From the NCBI RefSeq assembly GCF_000250675.2, contig NC_018681.1, positions 9,300,001 through 9,364,000 of the forward strand: a DNA stretch of 64,000 nt, read 5' to 3'. This DNA comes from Nocardia brasiliensis ATCC 700358. GTDB lineage: Bacteria; Actinomycetota; Actinomycetes; Mycobacteriales; Mycobacteriaceae. Below the pieces are notes generated by a model. That model had not been told where the DNA came from, did not search any database, and saw only the letters and a program-made list of their open reading frames with translations. A program made the position numbers and the translations under genes. Positions within the stretch are counted from its first letter, which is position 1. The number at the start of each line of letters is the position of its first letter. This document shows positions 24,947 to 34,095 of the stretch, in pieces.

Positions 24947-25552
24947 ATGGCGATCCCTCGTATCCGCGCGGCCGTCCTCGCGCTGCACTGGCAGGTGAAC
25001 GTGATCAAGCCCGACGGCTTCTTCGGGCCGATGCTCGCCGCGCCGGTGGCCGCCTCCGGCGTGCTCGACCGGGCGGTGCGCTTCCACGAAGCGGTTGCGG
25101 CCCAGGATGTTCCGGTGCTGTTCACCCGCTTCACCATCCCGGTGGGCGAGGGCCAGTTGGTGCGCAACACCGGTTTCATGCGTTCGGTCGGCGCGGCGCA
25201 AACCGAGTTCCGGCCGGATTCGCCTGGTAGCCAGATCATCCCGGAGATGGCCGGGCAACCGTCCGCGGTGTTCGACAATCAGAAGCTGTCCGGACTGGCC
25301 GGCAGCGAGCTGCCCGCCTGGTGCGCCGACCGCGGCATCGACACGGTGTTTCTCACCGGCGTCGCGACCAACCTGACCGTGGAGCAAACCGCCCGGCACG
25401 GCACCGATCTGGGTTTCACCGTGCATCCCGTGGCCGACTGCGTGGCCGCTGCGGATCCAGCGGCACACGAGTCGTCGCTGGCCGACCTCGAACTCACCAC
25501 GGCGGGCTCGCTCACCGCCGCGCGGGTGCTGGAGTTGCTCGCGCGCCGATGA
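24947..25552 (+). CDS. Isochorismatase-fold protein lacking catalytic Asp and Cys
   Basis: A 201-residue protein with the cysteine-hydrolase (isochorismatase-like) fold: N-terminal strand RAAVLALHWQ, central V-F-D-N-Q-K-L-S-G, and FLTGVATNLTVEQTARHGTDLG. In active members the first strand ends in Asp (typically IDMQ) and the nucleophile lies in TNxCVExTAR. Here the first is His 14 and the second is Thr 144. Only the Lys (K113) remains. Isochorismatases proper lack the Cys but keep the Asp, so loss of both suggests a non-hydrolytic protein. The start at 24947 gives the right N-terminus; no strong ribosome site was seen. It follows fadD5 after 29 bases and may be co-transcribed. Confidence 0.82.
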   Translation: MAIPRIRAAVLALHWQVNVIKPDGFFGPMLAAPVAASGVLDRAVRFHEAVAAQDVPVLFTRFTIPVGEGQLVRNTGFMRSVGAAQTEFRPDSPGSQIIPEMAGQPSAVFDNQKLSGLAGSELPAWCADRGIDTVFLTGVATNLTVEQTARHGTDLGFTVHPVADCVAAADPAAHESSLADLELTTAGSLTAARVLELLARR

Positions 25553-25653
25553 GGCCCTGTGCGACTCGGCACCATCAGGTTTACCGTTCGCCCGACTCGG
25601 CAACACCACGGCTACGGAACTCGGTAGTCGCCTCGAGATCAGGAGCCAGCACT

Positions 25654-26112
25654 GTGCAACTCACCCACCTCGCGGTCTGCGCCGCCACCGCGTTCGCGGT
25701 CGTCGGCGCGGCGACCGGCTGCGGTACGAACGACACCGACCACTCCGCCCATGCCGGCTCCTCCGCTGCCGCCGCGCCGGCCCGCACGGTCACCCACTCG
25801 ACGTCGGCTGCCACGACGAGGGATGCCGCGGATCCCAGCGTGACCCCGGCCCAGGGCAACATCGTCGAGGACGTGAACTGCGGCCCGGTCACCGACGCGG
25901 GCGGCGGCACCCGCACCGTCATCGCCCCGGGCACGCCGGCCGGCCGGGTCGGCTGCACCGAAGCCATCAATGTGGCAACCGAATACGCGCAGACCGTCAG
26001 CAACACCGACGCGCAAACCGTCCAGGGCTGGCAGTGCCACGCGCAACCCGACCCCCGCACGCCCTCGGCCTGCACCAAGGACGGCCTGCGGATCGAACTG
26101 CGCGCCGGCTGA
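25654..26112 (+). CDS. Putative secreted lipoprotein
   Basis: A 152-residue protein starting at a GTG with AGGAG 8-9 bases upstream. Residues 1-21 form a hydrophobic signal (LAVCAATAFAVVGAATG) ending in a lipobox-like A-T-G-C, so Cys 23 would be lipidated. A Ser/Ala/Thr-rich linker follows to about residue 70. The compact C-terminal domain has four Cys (NCGP, VGCTEA, QCHAQ, ACTKD), probably two disulphides. The Ala at -3 makes the lipobox atypical. I do not recognise the domain; it resembles many Nocardia lipoproteins of unknown role. Confidence 0.7.
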   Translation: MQLTHLAVCAATAFAVVGAATGCGTNDTDHSAHAGSSAAAAPARTVTHSTSAATTRDAADPSVTPAQGNIVEDVNCGPVTDAGGGTRTVIAPGTPAGRVGCTEAINVATEYAQTVSNTDAQTVQGWQCHAQPDPRTPSACTKDGLRIELRAG

Positions 26113-26181
26113 GCACGGCACGCTCGACCGGGCCCGTGCGGACCAGGCACGGGTCCAGAGCGAAGGCCGAGCAAAAGACTC

Positions 26182-26210
26182 TTCTCCACCGTCCGATATC
26201 TCGGCATAAT
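26182..26210 (+). promoter_or_regulatory. Possible promoter of the ACP-PKS-FAAL operon
   Basis: A good -10 hexamer CATAAT (26205-26210) sits 17 bases after a weak -35 TTCTCC (26182-26187). The ACP start is 77 bases downstream. The four-base arms CCGA/TCGG just before the -10 may be an operator half. Confidence 0.35.
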
Positions 26211-26286
26211 CGCTGGGGGTGCCCGGGCGACCGGCATGAAGTCGTCGGAGCGGGGGGTCGAGCGTGTTGGGATGGATCGGAGCTCA

Positions 26287-26529
26287 ATGGTGCACAGTCG
26301 GCGTGTGACGCTCACCACCGCGGCGGTCACGGCGGTGGCCGAACTGCTCGGCGTGGACGCGACCACCATCGCCACCGACGCGCCCTTCGCCGACCTCGGC
26401 TTGAACTCCACCCAGCTGGCCCGGCTCACGGCGCTATTAGAGGACGCCATGGGGGTCGAGGTCTCGCTCGCGACGATCTACGACCACCCCGACATCGATC
26501 GACTGGTCGAGTATCTCGCGATGCGATGA
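26287..26529 (+). CDS. Stand-alone acyl carrier protein
   Basis: An 80-residue carrier protein. The phosphopantetheine attachment site is D-L-G-L-N-S-T, with Ser 41. The surrounding helices (VTAVAELLGV, ARLTALLEDAMGVEVSLATIYDHPDIDRLVEYL) are typical of PKS-type ACPs. Of several in-frame ATG codons, 26287 gives the normal ACP length and has GGAG six bases upstream. The stop overlaps the ATG of the PKS-like gene (ATGA). The PKS-like protein has no ACP of its own, so this protein is probably its acyl carrier, loaded by the fatty acyl-AMP ligase at the end of the operon. Confidence 0.88.
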   Translation: MVHSRRVTLTTAAVTAVAELLGVDATTIATDAPFADLGLNSTQLARLTALLEDAMGVEVSLATIYDHPDIDRLVEYLAMR

Positions 26530-29500
26530 CGGCAGCGGGGGTATCGATCGTCGGCATCGGCTGCCGGATTTCCGGGGCCGCGAGCGCCGACGAATACTGG
26601 CGAATGCTGCACGCCCGGCCACCGGGCGCCGCGGCGGGCGTCGAACCGTTCGACCACGACTGGTTCGGCCTGTCCGCGCGCGGACACGCGGCCATGGACG
26701 GACCGCAGCGGTTGGCCATGACGGTCGCGGTCGAGGCGCTCGACGATGCCGGGATCGGTTACCGGGCACCGGGTTCCGGCGCCGCCGTGCTCTTCGGCAC
26801 GGGCGCGGGCACGGCCGACCTGTTGTCCACGGCGTTGGATCTGCACGGGCCGAGCCTCACGCTGGACAGTGCGCAGGCCTCGTTCCTGACCGCTCTCGGC
26901 ATGGCGGTACGACTGCTCGACGACGCGGCGGTACCGTTCGCCATCGTCGGCGGCGTCACCGCGCCGCCGCCGAACCCCTTGTCGACCAGCGAGATTCGAA
27001 CCAGCGGCACCGAGCCCGAGCACTGCGCGGTGGTGATCCTGCAGCGCACCGCGGACGCGACCCGGGACGGCAATCGGCAGTACGCGCAGATCGCCGAGGT
27101 AGCCTTCGGTTCGAACGGCCACCCCGTTAACCCGCCAGAGCGAGCGAGCAGCACCGCGGCACCGCCCGTCACGACCGTCGGCGAGCTGGTCGAGGCCGCC
27201 CTCCGGGTCTATCACGGCGATCGCCCGCTCGAACCCGACGCGGCCGAGACCTCCATGGCCGCCGCAGTACTCGTCCGGGTGAGCGGCAGCACCTACGCCG
27301 AGGTGGTGTTGCGCCGCGGCCAGGCCACCGGTGCCGATCGCGGCTACGAGCCGCCGGTGCTGATCCCGGTGACCGGCCGGGACAACGCCGAACTCCGGGC
27401 GCAGGCCCAGCGTTTCGCGATGCGCCTCGAACGCGCCGGCGGTGGCGCGGCGGCCGCCTCGGTGCGCGAGTTCGCCGCGGCCGCGGCCCGATTGATACCG
27501 GAGCGGACGCGCGCGGTGGTCCTGGCCCAGGACCGCGAGGACGCCATGACGCAGTTGCACGCGCTGGCGCACGGCGAGGCGAGCACGGCGGTGCTGGGCC
27601 CCTCCGCGGTACGGCGGCCGGGCCGTCTGCTGTTCCTGTTCTCCGGGCAGAGCGCACTGCACGTCGCGATGGGCCGCGCGCTCGCCGCCCGGCACCGTGT
27701 CTTCGCCGCCGCGCTCGCCGAGACCGCCGAAACGATCGTCGCGGCGGGTGGCCCGCGCAGCTGGACACCGAAGCACGGCTTCGCGCTCGCCGCGGCGGGC
27801 GGCAGGGCCGCGAGCGGCGCGCACCCGAGCGCGCTCGTCGTGCCCGCGCTGTTCACCTTCCAGGTGGCGGTGACGGAATTGCTGTCGGCGTGGGGGATTC
27901 GGCCCGATACCGTGGCCGGACACGGGCTCGGTGAGCTGGCCGCGGCCGCGGTGAGCGGTGCGCTGCCGCTCGCCGACGCCGCGCGGGTCGTGGTGCAGCA
28001 CAGTAGATTGCCCGCGCCGGGCAGTACCGCGGCGGCCTTGCTGACCGCCACACCGGAGGATGCGGCGAAGCTCATCGAGCCGCTGCGCGGGCAGGTCCAC
28101 CTCGCGGCGGTGAACGGTCCGCGTGCGGTGCTCGTCACGGGCAGTGCCCGCAATATCGAGACCGTGATCCGACGTGCCAAGCGCCGCGACATGTTCGCGC
28201 GGCGCCTCACCGACGACGCCGGGCCGCACGGCCGAAACGCCGGTGTGCCCTCGGATTTCCTCGACGCGCTCACAGAGCTGCGGCCGGCCACACCGCATAC
28301 ACCCATGTATTCGACGGTCCGGCACGGCGCGGTGCTCACCGGCCCGGCGGCAGACGGCCGATACTGGGCCGAGAACGCTTCGGGCACCGTACAACTCGCC
28401 GCCGCACTGGCGCACGCGGCGGTGGACGGCGTGACCACGGTCGTGGAGATCGCGCCGCAGCCCGTGCTGAGCCCGGCGGTCCGCGCCTATCCCGATTTCC
28501 GCGACGCGGTGTACCCGGTGGCGACCCGCGCCGACGAGGCCGGTGATTTTCTCGCCTGTCTGGCGCGGCTGCACCTCGACGGCCGGCCGATCGACTGGTC
28601 CGCACAGGGACCGTTCGTCGTGCCGCCGCGCCGGATCTGGCGCAGGCCGCGCACGCTGCCCGACCCGCAGACGGCCGAACCGACCTTGCCCGCAGACGAT
28701 CTCGTCGATCACGTGGTGTGCGGCACGCCCACCGTGCCCGCGGCCTTCTGGCTGCGGATCCTGCTGCGGCACGCGGGCGCCGAGGCGACCGTGCTGAGCG
28801 ATTTCGTGGTGCACGAGCAGGCCGAGTTCGCGGCGCTGGCCCGGGTCCGCTACCGCACCCTCGACAGCGAGGGAAGTCTGCGGGCGGAGGTCACCGACGG
28901 CGGAGCGCTGGCTTCGGCCCGGCCGGGCGGTGACCCCACACCCGCGGATATCGTCGCATGGATGCGGGTGGTCGATACGAACCGGGCCGGACGGCACCGG
29001 ATGCGGGTCGTCGCGCCCGCGGCGTTCTACGACGAGTTGCAGTGCCGGCGTTTGGCTTACGGTCCGCGACTGCGCGTGCTGCGCGGCATCGCGCTCGGCC
29101 CCGAGCAAGCTGTCGGGCTGTTCGACGCCGCCGAATTGCACAGCACCGCAACGGTCGACGGCTGTCTGCAGCTACTCGCCGCGACCGGGTACGAGGACGC
29201 ACCGGCCGACGCGATCCCGCTGCCGGTCGGCATCGAATCGGCCTGGCTGTCCGCCGAACCCCGCCGGACCGTGCTGGAGGCGCACGCGTTCCTGCGCGCG
29301 CGGAGTACGACCGGCCTGCTCGGCGACGTGATCGGCACCGACCAGCACGGAGTTCCGTGTCTGGCCCTCTCCGGTGTACGGATCCGGTTCGCGGCACCGG
29401 ACATTCCGGCCGTCGACGCACCGCGGCCCGTCGAGCGGCCGTTCTCGTTCCGTCAGGAGACGTGGCAGCCGGGGGATCTGCCGGTCCTGGACCAGGACCC

Positions 29501-30743
29501 ACTTGTCGAGCGCGCCTTGATCATCGGCGACTCGGATCTGGCCGTCCGGCTGAGCACCGCACTCGCCGCGGTGGTGCCCACCGATCGAGTGCCGCACGGC
29601 CCCGAGGCCGCGCGGCCACTCGTCGCGAAGGCGCTCGAGCACGGACCTGTCGCACTGGTCCTGGTGTGGTCGGAAACCGGCCCGGCCGCTGTCGAATTCG
29701 ATGGCACCGCCACGACGGACAGCGCGGCATCCGTCAGCCACGTACTGGTGCTGCTCCAGCAGGTATTCGCGGCGGCGCACCCGCACACCGTGACGATCGT
29801 GCTACCGGCACCGCGGGATCCGGCCGCGGGGACGCCACGCTTCGACGAACTCGCGACATCGTTCGGGATCGCCGGACTGGTGCGGTCGCTGCAACGCGAG
29901 TCCGACCGGACGGTGCGGCTGGTATGGGCCGACACCGACACCGCGGACGTGCCCGCGCTGTGCCGCCTGCTCGTCACCGACGCGCCCGGCGTACCGGCCG
30001 AATTGCGGTTGTCCACGGATACTTTCGCCGTGCGCCGGTTCGCGCACGCGCGCCGCCGCTCGCTGCCCGCCACCGTGGACATCGGCGGAACCTACGTGGT
30101 CACCGGCGGTTTGGGCGCGCTCGGCTCGATCGCGGTGCGCTGGCTGCTCGATTCCGGCGCCCGCGATGTCGTGGTGCTCACCCGGGCGCCGCGCCCGATT
30201 CCCGCGCTGCTCGACGGATGGGAGGACCGGATCGTGGTCGTGCGCTGCGACGCCGCCGACCGTGGCGATCTCGCCAACGCGCTCAACGACATCCGGGAAT
30301 GCGGTTCCACCATCCGCGGCGTCGTGCACGCGGCCGCCGACGGCACCGACGCGGCGTTCGGGGCCCTCACCCCCGCCCAGCTGGCCACGATGTTCGCGCC
30401 CAAACTGCACGCGGCCCGCAACCTGATCGAGCTCACCGCCGCCGACCCGACGGATTTCGTCCTGCTGTGCTCGGCCACCACCGGTGCGCTCGGCGCGCCG
30501 GGCAGAGCGGCGGACGCCGCGGCCAACGCCGCGATGGACGCGCTGGCCTCGGCCTACGCCGGCCGCCGGGTGCTCAGCATCGGCTGGGATCGGTCGATGG
30601 CGGACCCGGACGGCGCGGCGCTGCCCCGCACCGGTGCCGCCCGGCGCGGCGCGGGGCTGCTCACCCAGGTGCTGCGCTACAGCGACACCTATCTCCTGAC
30701 GACCGACGAGGTCGCTCCCGTACCGGCGTGCGAGGTCCCGTGA
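26526..30743 (+). CDS. Degenerate type I PKS-like protein (KS0-AT0-DH-KR0)
   Basis: A 1405-residue protein with PKS domain order but damaged active sites. KS-like region (about 1-300): shortened, D-S-A-Q-A-S in place of DTACSS (Cys to Gln), no HGTGT segment, and T-V-G-E-L-V-E-A-A where NIGHLEAA is expected (His lost). AT (about 365-690): nucleophile elbow G-H-G-L-G-E instead of GHSxGE (Ser to Gly). DH (about 700-960): H-V-V-C-G-T-P-T-V-P matches HxxxGxxxxP, Y-G-P-R-L is present, and V-D-G-C-L-Q supplies the catalytic Asp. KR (about 1000-1400): T-G-G-L-G-A-L-G is intact, but G-R-A-A-D-A-A-A-N has Asp where the catalytic Tyr belongs. There is no ACP, ER or thioesterase. The frame is intact and the gene overlaps both neighbours, so it looks expressed and selected. 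Dehydratase or scaffold function is inferred. Confidence 0.82.
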   Translation: MTAAGVSIVGIGCRISGAASADEYWRMLHARPPGAAAGVEPFDHDWFGLSARGHAAMDGPQRLAMTVAVEALDDAGIGYRAPGSGAAVLFGTGAGTADLLSTALDLHGPSLTLDSAQASFLTALGMAVRLLDDAAVPFAIVGGVTAPPPNPLSTSEIRTSGTEPEHCAVVILQRTADATRDGNRQYAQIAEVAFGSNGHPVNPPERASSTAAPPVTTVGELVEAALRVYHGDRPLEPDAAETSMAAAVLVRVSGSTYAEVVLRRGQATGADRGYEPPVLIPVTGRDNAELRAQAQRFAMRLERAGGGAAAASVREFAAAAARLIPERTRAVVLAQDREDAMTQLHALAHGEASTAVLGPSAVRRPGRLLFLFSGQSALHVAMGRALAARHRVFAAALAETAETIVAAGGPRSWTPKHGFALAAAGGRAASGAHPSALVVPALFTFQVAVTELLSAWGIRPDTVAGHGLGELAAAAVSGALPLADAARVVVQHSRLPAPGSTAAALLTATPEDAAKLIEPLRGQVHLAAVNGPRAVLVTGSARNIETVIRRAKRRDMFARRLTDDAGPHGRNAGVPSDFLDALTELRPATPHTPMYSTVRHGAVLTGPAADGRYWAENASGTVQLAAALAHAAVDGVTTVVEIAPQPVLSPAVRAYPDFRDAVYPVATRADEAGDFLACLARLHLDGRPIDWSAQGPFVVPPRRIWRRPRTLPDPQTAEPTLPADDLVDHVVCGTPTVPAAFWLRILLRHAGAEATVLSDFVVHEQAEFAALARVRYRTLDSEGSLRAEVTDGGALASARPGGDPTPADIVAWMRVVDTNRAGRHRMRVVAPAAFYDELQCRRLAYGPRLRVLRGIALGPEQAVGLFDAAELHSTATVDGCLQLLAATGYEDAPADAIPLPVGIESAWLSAEPRRTVLEAHAFLRARSTTGLLGDVIGTDQHGVPCLALSGVRIRFAAPDIPAVDAPRPVERPFSFRQETWQPGDLPVLDQDPLVERALIIGDSDLAVRLSTALAAVVPTDRVPHGPEAARPLVAKALEHGPVALVLVWSETGPAAVEFDGTATTDSAASVSHVLVLLQQVFAAAHPHTVTIVLPAPRDPAAGTPRFDELATSFGIAGLVRSLQRESDRTVRLVWADTDTADVPALCRLLVTDAPGVPAELRLSTDTFAVRRFAHARRRSLPATVDIGGTYVVTGGLGALGSIAVRWLLDSGARDVVVLTRAPRPIPALLDGWEDRIVVVRCDAADRGDLANALNDIRECGSTIRGVVHAAADGTDAAFGALTPAQLATMFAPKLHAARNLIELTAADPTDFVLLCSATTGALGAPGRAADAAANAAMDALASAYAGRRVLSIGWDRSMADPDGAALPRTGAARRGAGLLTQVLRYSDTYLLTTDEVAPVPACEVP

Positions 30744-32470
30744 CGACCGACCCGATCCGCAACTGTCTCGCCGTGCGAGTCGCCGAACAGGCCGCGTCGC
30801 ACCCGGACGTCATCGCGTACACCGAACTGCGGTACCGGCTGCACGAACGCCTGCCGCACTCGATCACCTACGCCCGTTTGCACACCGCGACAGGCGAACT
30901 CGCCGCACGCCTGCGCGGCGCGAGCGCGCCGGGGGACCGGGTCGCCATCCTCTGCGCCCACGGACTCGACTACGCCGTCGCGTTTCTCGCCTGCCTGTAC
31001 AGCAATCGCATTGCGGTACCGCTGTTTCCGGCCGCGGGCACGCGGAACCGGGAACGATTGCACGCCGTCCTCGCGGACGCGCGGCCCACCGCTGCCCTGC
31101 TCTCGCACAGCGACGTGACCAGTCCGGCGGTGCTCGGACCCGGACTCGGCCAAGTGGTGCGGCTGCCACCCGACGTGTCCGCGCCGACGACATCCGACGC
31201 ACCACCGGGTCCCGTGCTCGACCCACTGCGCGGCACTCTGGCCTACTTGCAGTACACCTCCGGATCGACGCAGGCGCCGACCGGCGTCCAGGTCACCCAT
31301 GCCAACATGGCCACGGCCTTGGAACAGCTGTGCCACGCGTTGGCCCCGACACCGGACAAGCCCATCCTGACCTGGTTGCCGTTCTTCCACGACATGGGTC
31401 TGATCCTCGGCTTGTCGCTACCGCTCTACTGCGGGGTGCCCGGCTTCACGATGGCGCCCGCCGAGTTCGTGAAGCGGCCGATCCGCTGGCTGCGCGCCGT
31501 CAGCGACTATCGGGTCGGCATCACCGGCGGGCCCAACTTCGGTCTTTCCCTGACGGTTTCGGCGACCACGCCGCAGGAGCGGGCGGGGTTGGACCTGTCC
31601 GGGCTCGATCTGCTGCTGAACGGCTCCGAGCCGGTGCGCGCCGAGGCACTCGACGAATTCAGCACCGCCTTCCTCGATTACGGCTTCCGGCAGCAAGCGC
31701 ACACGCCAGGCTTCGGGCTCGCCGAAGCCACACTGACGGTGACCGTCTGCGCCCGGGACGAAGAGCCGGTGGCGCAGCGCTTCGACCGTGCCGCGCTGGC
31801 CGAGGGCCGGGTGGTCGCGCTGGTGCCCGGGGACGAACCGTTCGGCGGCGCGGCGCTCGTCGGCTGCGGCGTGCCCGCCGGACAGGACGTGCGGATCGTG
31901 CACCCGCTCACCCAGGTCGAGCTGCCGACCGGCCGGGTCGGGGAGATCTGGGTGGCGGGCGCCAACGTCTGCGACGGCTACTTCGGCAGGCCCGACGCCA
32001 CCGCCGAGACCTTCCATGCCGCCCTGGCCGGCAGCGACGTGCACTGGTTGCGCACCGGTGACCTGGGTTTCTGGTTCGACGACCAGCTCTATATCGCGGG
32101 TCGCCGCAAGGACGTCGTGGTGGTCGACGGCCGCAATCACTATCCGCCCGATATCGAGGCGACGGTGGAGGCGTGCGCGCCGGAGGTCAGGCCGGGGCAC
32201 GTGACGGTGTTCGGGCACGACGACGGACGCCGGGAGGACCTCGTGGTGGTCGCGGAGCTGAGCACCGTCGAAGCCGTCGAACCCACCGAGTTCTCGGTGC
32301 TCGCCCGCCGCATCCGCGCGGCGGTCGCGGCCGCGCACGAGGTGCTGCCGGGCGCGGTGCTCCTGGTCGAACCGGGCCGCATACCCAAGACCACCAGCGG
32401 CAAGCTGCGGCGGGGTGAGTGCCGGGCCCGCTACCTGGCCGGGCGCCTCGAGCCCGTCGCGATGATCTGA
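30740..32470 (+). CDS. Fatty acyl-AMP ligase (FAAL, FadD32-like family)
   Basis: A 576-residue adenylate-forming enzyme that activates fatty acids as acyl-AMP for transfer to an ACP rather than CoA. FAAL features are L-Q-Y-T-S-G-S-T from about residue 170, W-L-P-F-F-H-D-M-G-L-I near 211-221, the segment NGSEPVRAEALDEF, and FGLAEATLTVT. The hinge is LRTGDLGFW then YIAGRRKDVVVVDGRNHYP, and the C-terminal Lys lies in T-T-S-G-K-L-R. The GTG start overlaps the PKS-like stop (GTGA). Its partner is most likely the stand-alone ACP at the head of the operon. The chain length or hydroxylation of the fatty acid is not deducible. Confidence 0.92.
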   Translation: MTTDPIRNCLAVRVAEQAASHPDVIAYTELRYRLHERLPHSITYARLHTATGELAARLRGASAPGDRVAILCAHGLDYAVAFLACLYSNRIAVPLFPAAGTRNRERLHAVLADARPTAALLSHSDVTSPAVLGPGLGQVVRLPPDVSAPTTSDAPPGPVLDPLRGTLAYLQYTSGSTQAPTGVQVTHANMATALEQLCHALAPTPDKPILTWLPFFHDMGLILGLSLPLYCGVPGFTMAPAEFVKRPIRWLRAVSDYRVGITGGPNFGLSLTVSATTPQERAGLDLSGLDLLLNGSEPVRAEALDEFSTAFLDYGFRQQAHTPGFGLAEATLTVTVCARDEEPVAQRFDRAALAEGRVVALVPGDEPFGGAALVGCGVPAGQDVRIVHPLTQVELPTGRVGEIWVAGANVCDGYFGRPDATAETFHAALAGSDVHWLRTGDLGFWFDDQLYIAGRRKDVVVVDGRNHYPPDIEATVEACAPEVRPGHVTVFGHDDGRREDLVVVAELSTVEAVEPTEFSVLARRIRAAVAAAHEVLPGAVLLVEPGRIPKTTSGKLRRGECRARYLAGRLEPVAMI

Positions 32471-32531
32471 CCTGCGCCGAAACACCGCCGAGGTCCCGCT
32501 GATCAGGGGCGGTGGCCGCCAAGATGAAGGC

Positions 32532-32921
32532 ATGGCGACCGAGACGATTTCCGTGCAGTGGAAGGACGAGCCCGAGGAGCACGACTATCCGGCGGCGGCC
32601 GACTACCTGGAGTTGCTGGCCGGGCCGAAGATCGTGCGCGCCGTGGTGGACGACCTGCGGGCCGCGCCCCTCTCGTACAAGAAGGCCAAGGATATTCTGC
32701 GGGCCGCCCGGCTGGAACTGTTGCCGCCGGAGAACGCGCACGTGCGGCGGGATCTGATCAAGATCAACAATGGCAAGTCGTTGTCACCGATCCTGTTGGT
32801 GCGCGGCGACTTTCGCACCGGCACCCCGTTGGTGATCGCCGACGGCTATCACCGGGTGTGCGCCATCCACTGGGCCGATGAGAACATCGCCATTCCCGCG
32901 AAGATCGCCGCCCTGCCGTGA
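32532..32921 (+). CDS. ParB N-terminal-like conserved protein
   Basis: A 129-residue soluble protein. Its second half (INNGKSLSPILLVRG, then PLVIADGYHRVCAIHW) resembles the ParB/sulfiredoxin-like fold, where a conserved G-x-H/N-R motif binds a nucleotide phosphate; here it is D-G-Y-H-R. There is no DNA-binding helix-turn-helix, so it is not a partition protein. It begins 61 bases after the FAAL stop and overlaps the next gene by four bases (GTGA), so it is probably translated with the antiporter. The function is unknown. Confidence 0.65.
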   Translation: MATETISVQWKDEPEEHDYPAAADYLELLAGPKIVRAVVDDLRAAPLSYKKAKDILRAARLELLPPENAHVRRDLIKINNGKSLSPILLVRGDFRTGTPLVIADGYHRVCAIHWADENIAIPAKIAALP

Positions 32922-34069
32922 CCTTCTCCACCCTCGCGCTGGTGCTCGCGCTGGGCCTGTGCGGTCCGCTGCTCGCGCTGCGCAGTGCATGGCACCTACC
33001 GGTGGTGCTCGGCGAGGTGGTGGCGGGAATCGTGTTCGGCGCCACCGGATTCGGCGTGCTGCACAGCGCGGATCCGATCTTCACGTTCCTGGCGGACATG
33101 GGTTTCGCCGTGGTCATGTTCGTCGCCGGCACCCACGTGCCGGTGCGCGATCCGACGGTGCGCGCCGCCCTCGGTGTGGGCGCATTGCGGGCGGTGCTCG
33201 TCGGATTGCTCGCCGTGCCAGCGGGTTTCGGTATCGCCCACTGGTTCGGCACCGGGCACGGTGCGATGTACGCCGTGCTGCTCGCGTCGTCCTCGGCGGC
33301 GCTGGTGCTGCCGATCATCGACTCGCTCGGACTGCGCGGTAAGCCGGTGCTCGCATTGACCGCGCAGGTCGCGATCGCCGACACCGTCTGCGTGGTCGCG
33401 CTGCCCTTGGCGATCGATCCGGGGCATGCGGGGCGGGCCGCGCTCGGCGCACTCGCGGTATCCGCCTGTGCCGTTGTACTTTTCGCGCTCTTGCGCTGGG
33501 TGGAGCAGTCGGGTGCACGGCGGCGGGTGCACCGGATCTCCGAGGATCGCGGTCTCGCCCTGGAGCTGCGCGTCAGCCTCGCGGTGCTGTTCGCGCTGTG
33601 CGCGGTCGCCACGCAGACCCGGGTGTCGATCATGCTGGCGGGTTTCGCCGCCGGACTGGCCGTGGCCGCGGTCGGCGAACCGCGGCGGGTGGCGCGCCAG
33701 CTCTTCGCCATCAGCGACGGCTTCCTCGCGCCGCTGTTCTTCGTCTGGCTCGGCGCCCGGCTCAATCTGCGGGACTTCGGCGAGAATCCGCGACTCATCG
33801 CCTTGGGCCTGGCCCTCGGCGCCGGCGCGCTCCTGGTCCACCTGGCCCCGCGCCTGATCGGTCAACCGATCGGTTACGGCGCGCTCGCGGCCGCGCAAAT
33901 CGGTGTCCCGGTCGCGGCGGTGACCGTCGGCACCGAGCTGCACGTGCTGGTGGCCGGAGAGGCCGCGGCACTGATGCTCGGTGCCCTCTGCACGATCGTC
34001 GCCGGCGCCGTCGCGGCGAGCCGGCTCGCGGCCCGGGCGGCGAAGGCGGACAGCACAAACGAGCGCTGA
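32918..34069 (+). CDS. Cation/proton antiporter (CPA2/KefB-like)
   Basis: A 383-residue membrane protein with about twelve helices of the Na+/H+ exchanger domain. Typical segments are HLPVVLGEVVAGIVFG, DMGFAVVMFVAGTHVP (carboxylate-bearing helix), LASSSAALVLPIIDSLGL, and GFLAPLFFVWLGARLNL. It lacks the C-terminal TrkA-N domain of KefB/KefC, so nucleotide or glutathione control is not built in. The GTG start overlaps the ParB-like gene's stop. The transported cation is unknown. Confidence 0.85.
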   Translation: MTFSTLALVLALGLCGPLLALRSAWHLPVVLGEVVAGIVFGATGFGVLHSADPIFTFLADMGFAVVMFVAGTHVPVRDPTVRAALGVGALRAVLVGLLAVPAGFGIAHWFGTGHGAMYAVLLASSSAALVLPIIDSLGLRGKPVLALTAQVAIADTVCVVALPLAIDPGHAGRAALGALAVSACAVVLFALLRWVEQSGARRRVHRISEDRGLALELRVSLAVLFALCAVATQTRVSIMLAGFAAGLAVAAVGEPRRVARQLFAISDGFLAPLFFVWLGARLNLRDFGENPRLIALGLALGAGALLVHLAPRLIGQPIGYGALAAAQIGVPVAAVTVGTELHVLVAGEAAALMLGALCTIVAGAVAASRLAARAAKADSTNER

Positions 34070-34095
34070 GATCTCGGCGCGTTCAGCAGGCGGGC

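Noticed and set aside
26526..27600. Classifying the PKS start domain as a functional KSQ decarboxylase
   Set aside because: KSQ domains keep the two catalytic His. Here the HGTGT region is absent and the NIGH His is Glu, and the domain is too short.
34066..34083. GCGC-GAGATCTC-GCGC hairpin as terminator between the antiporter and S4 genes
   Set aside because: It overlaps the stop codon, contains a mismatch and has no T tract, so it is too weak to list.
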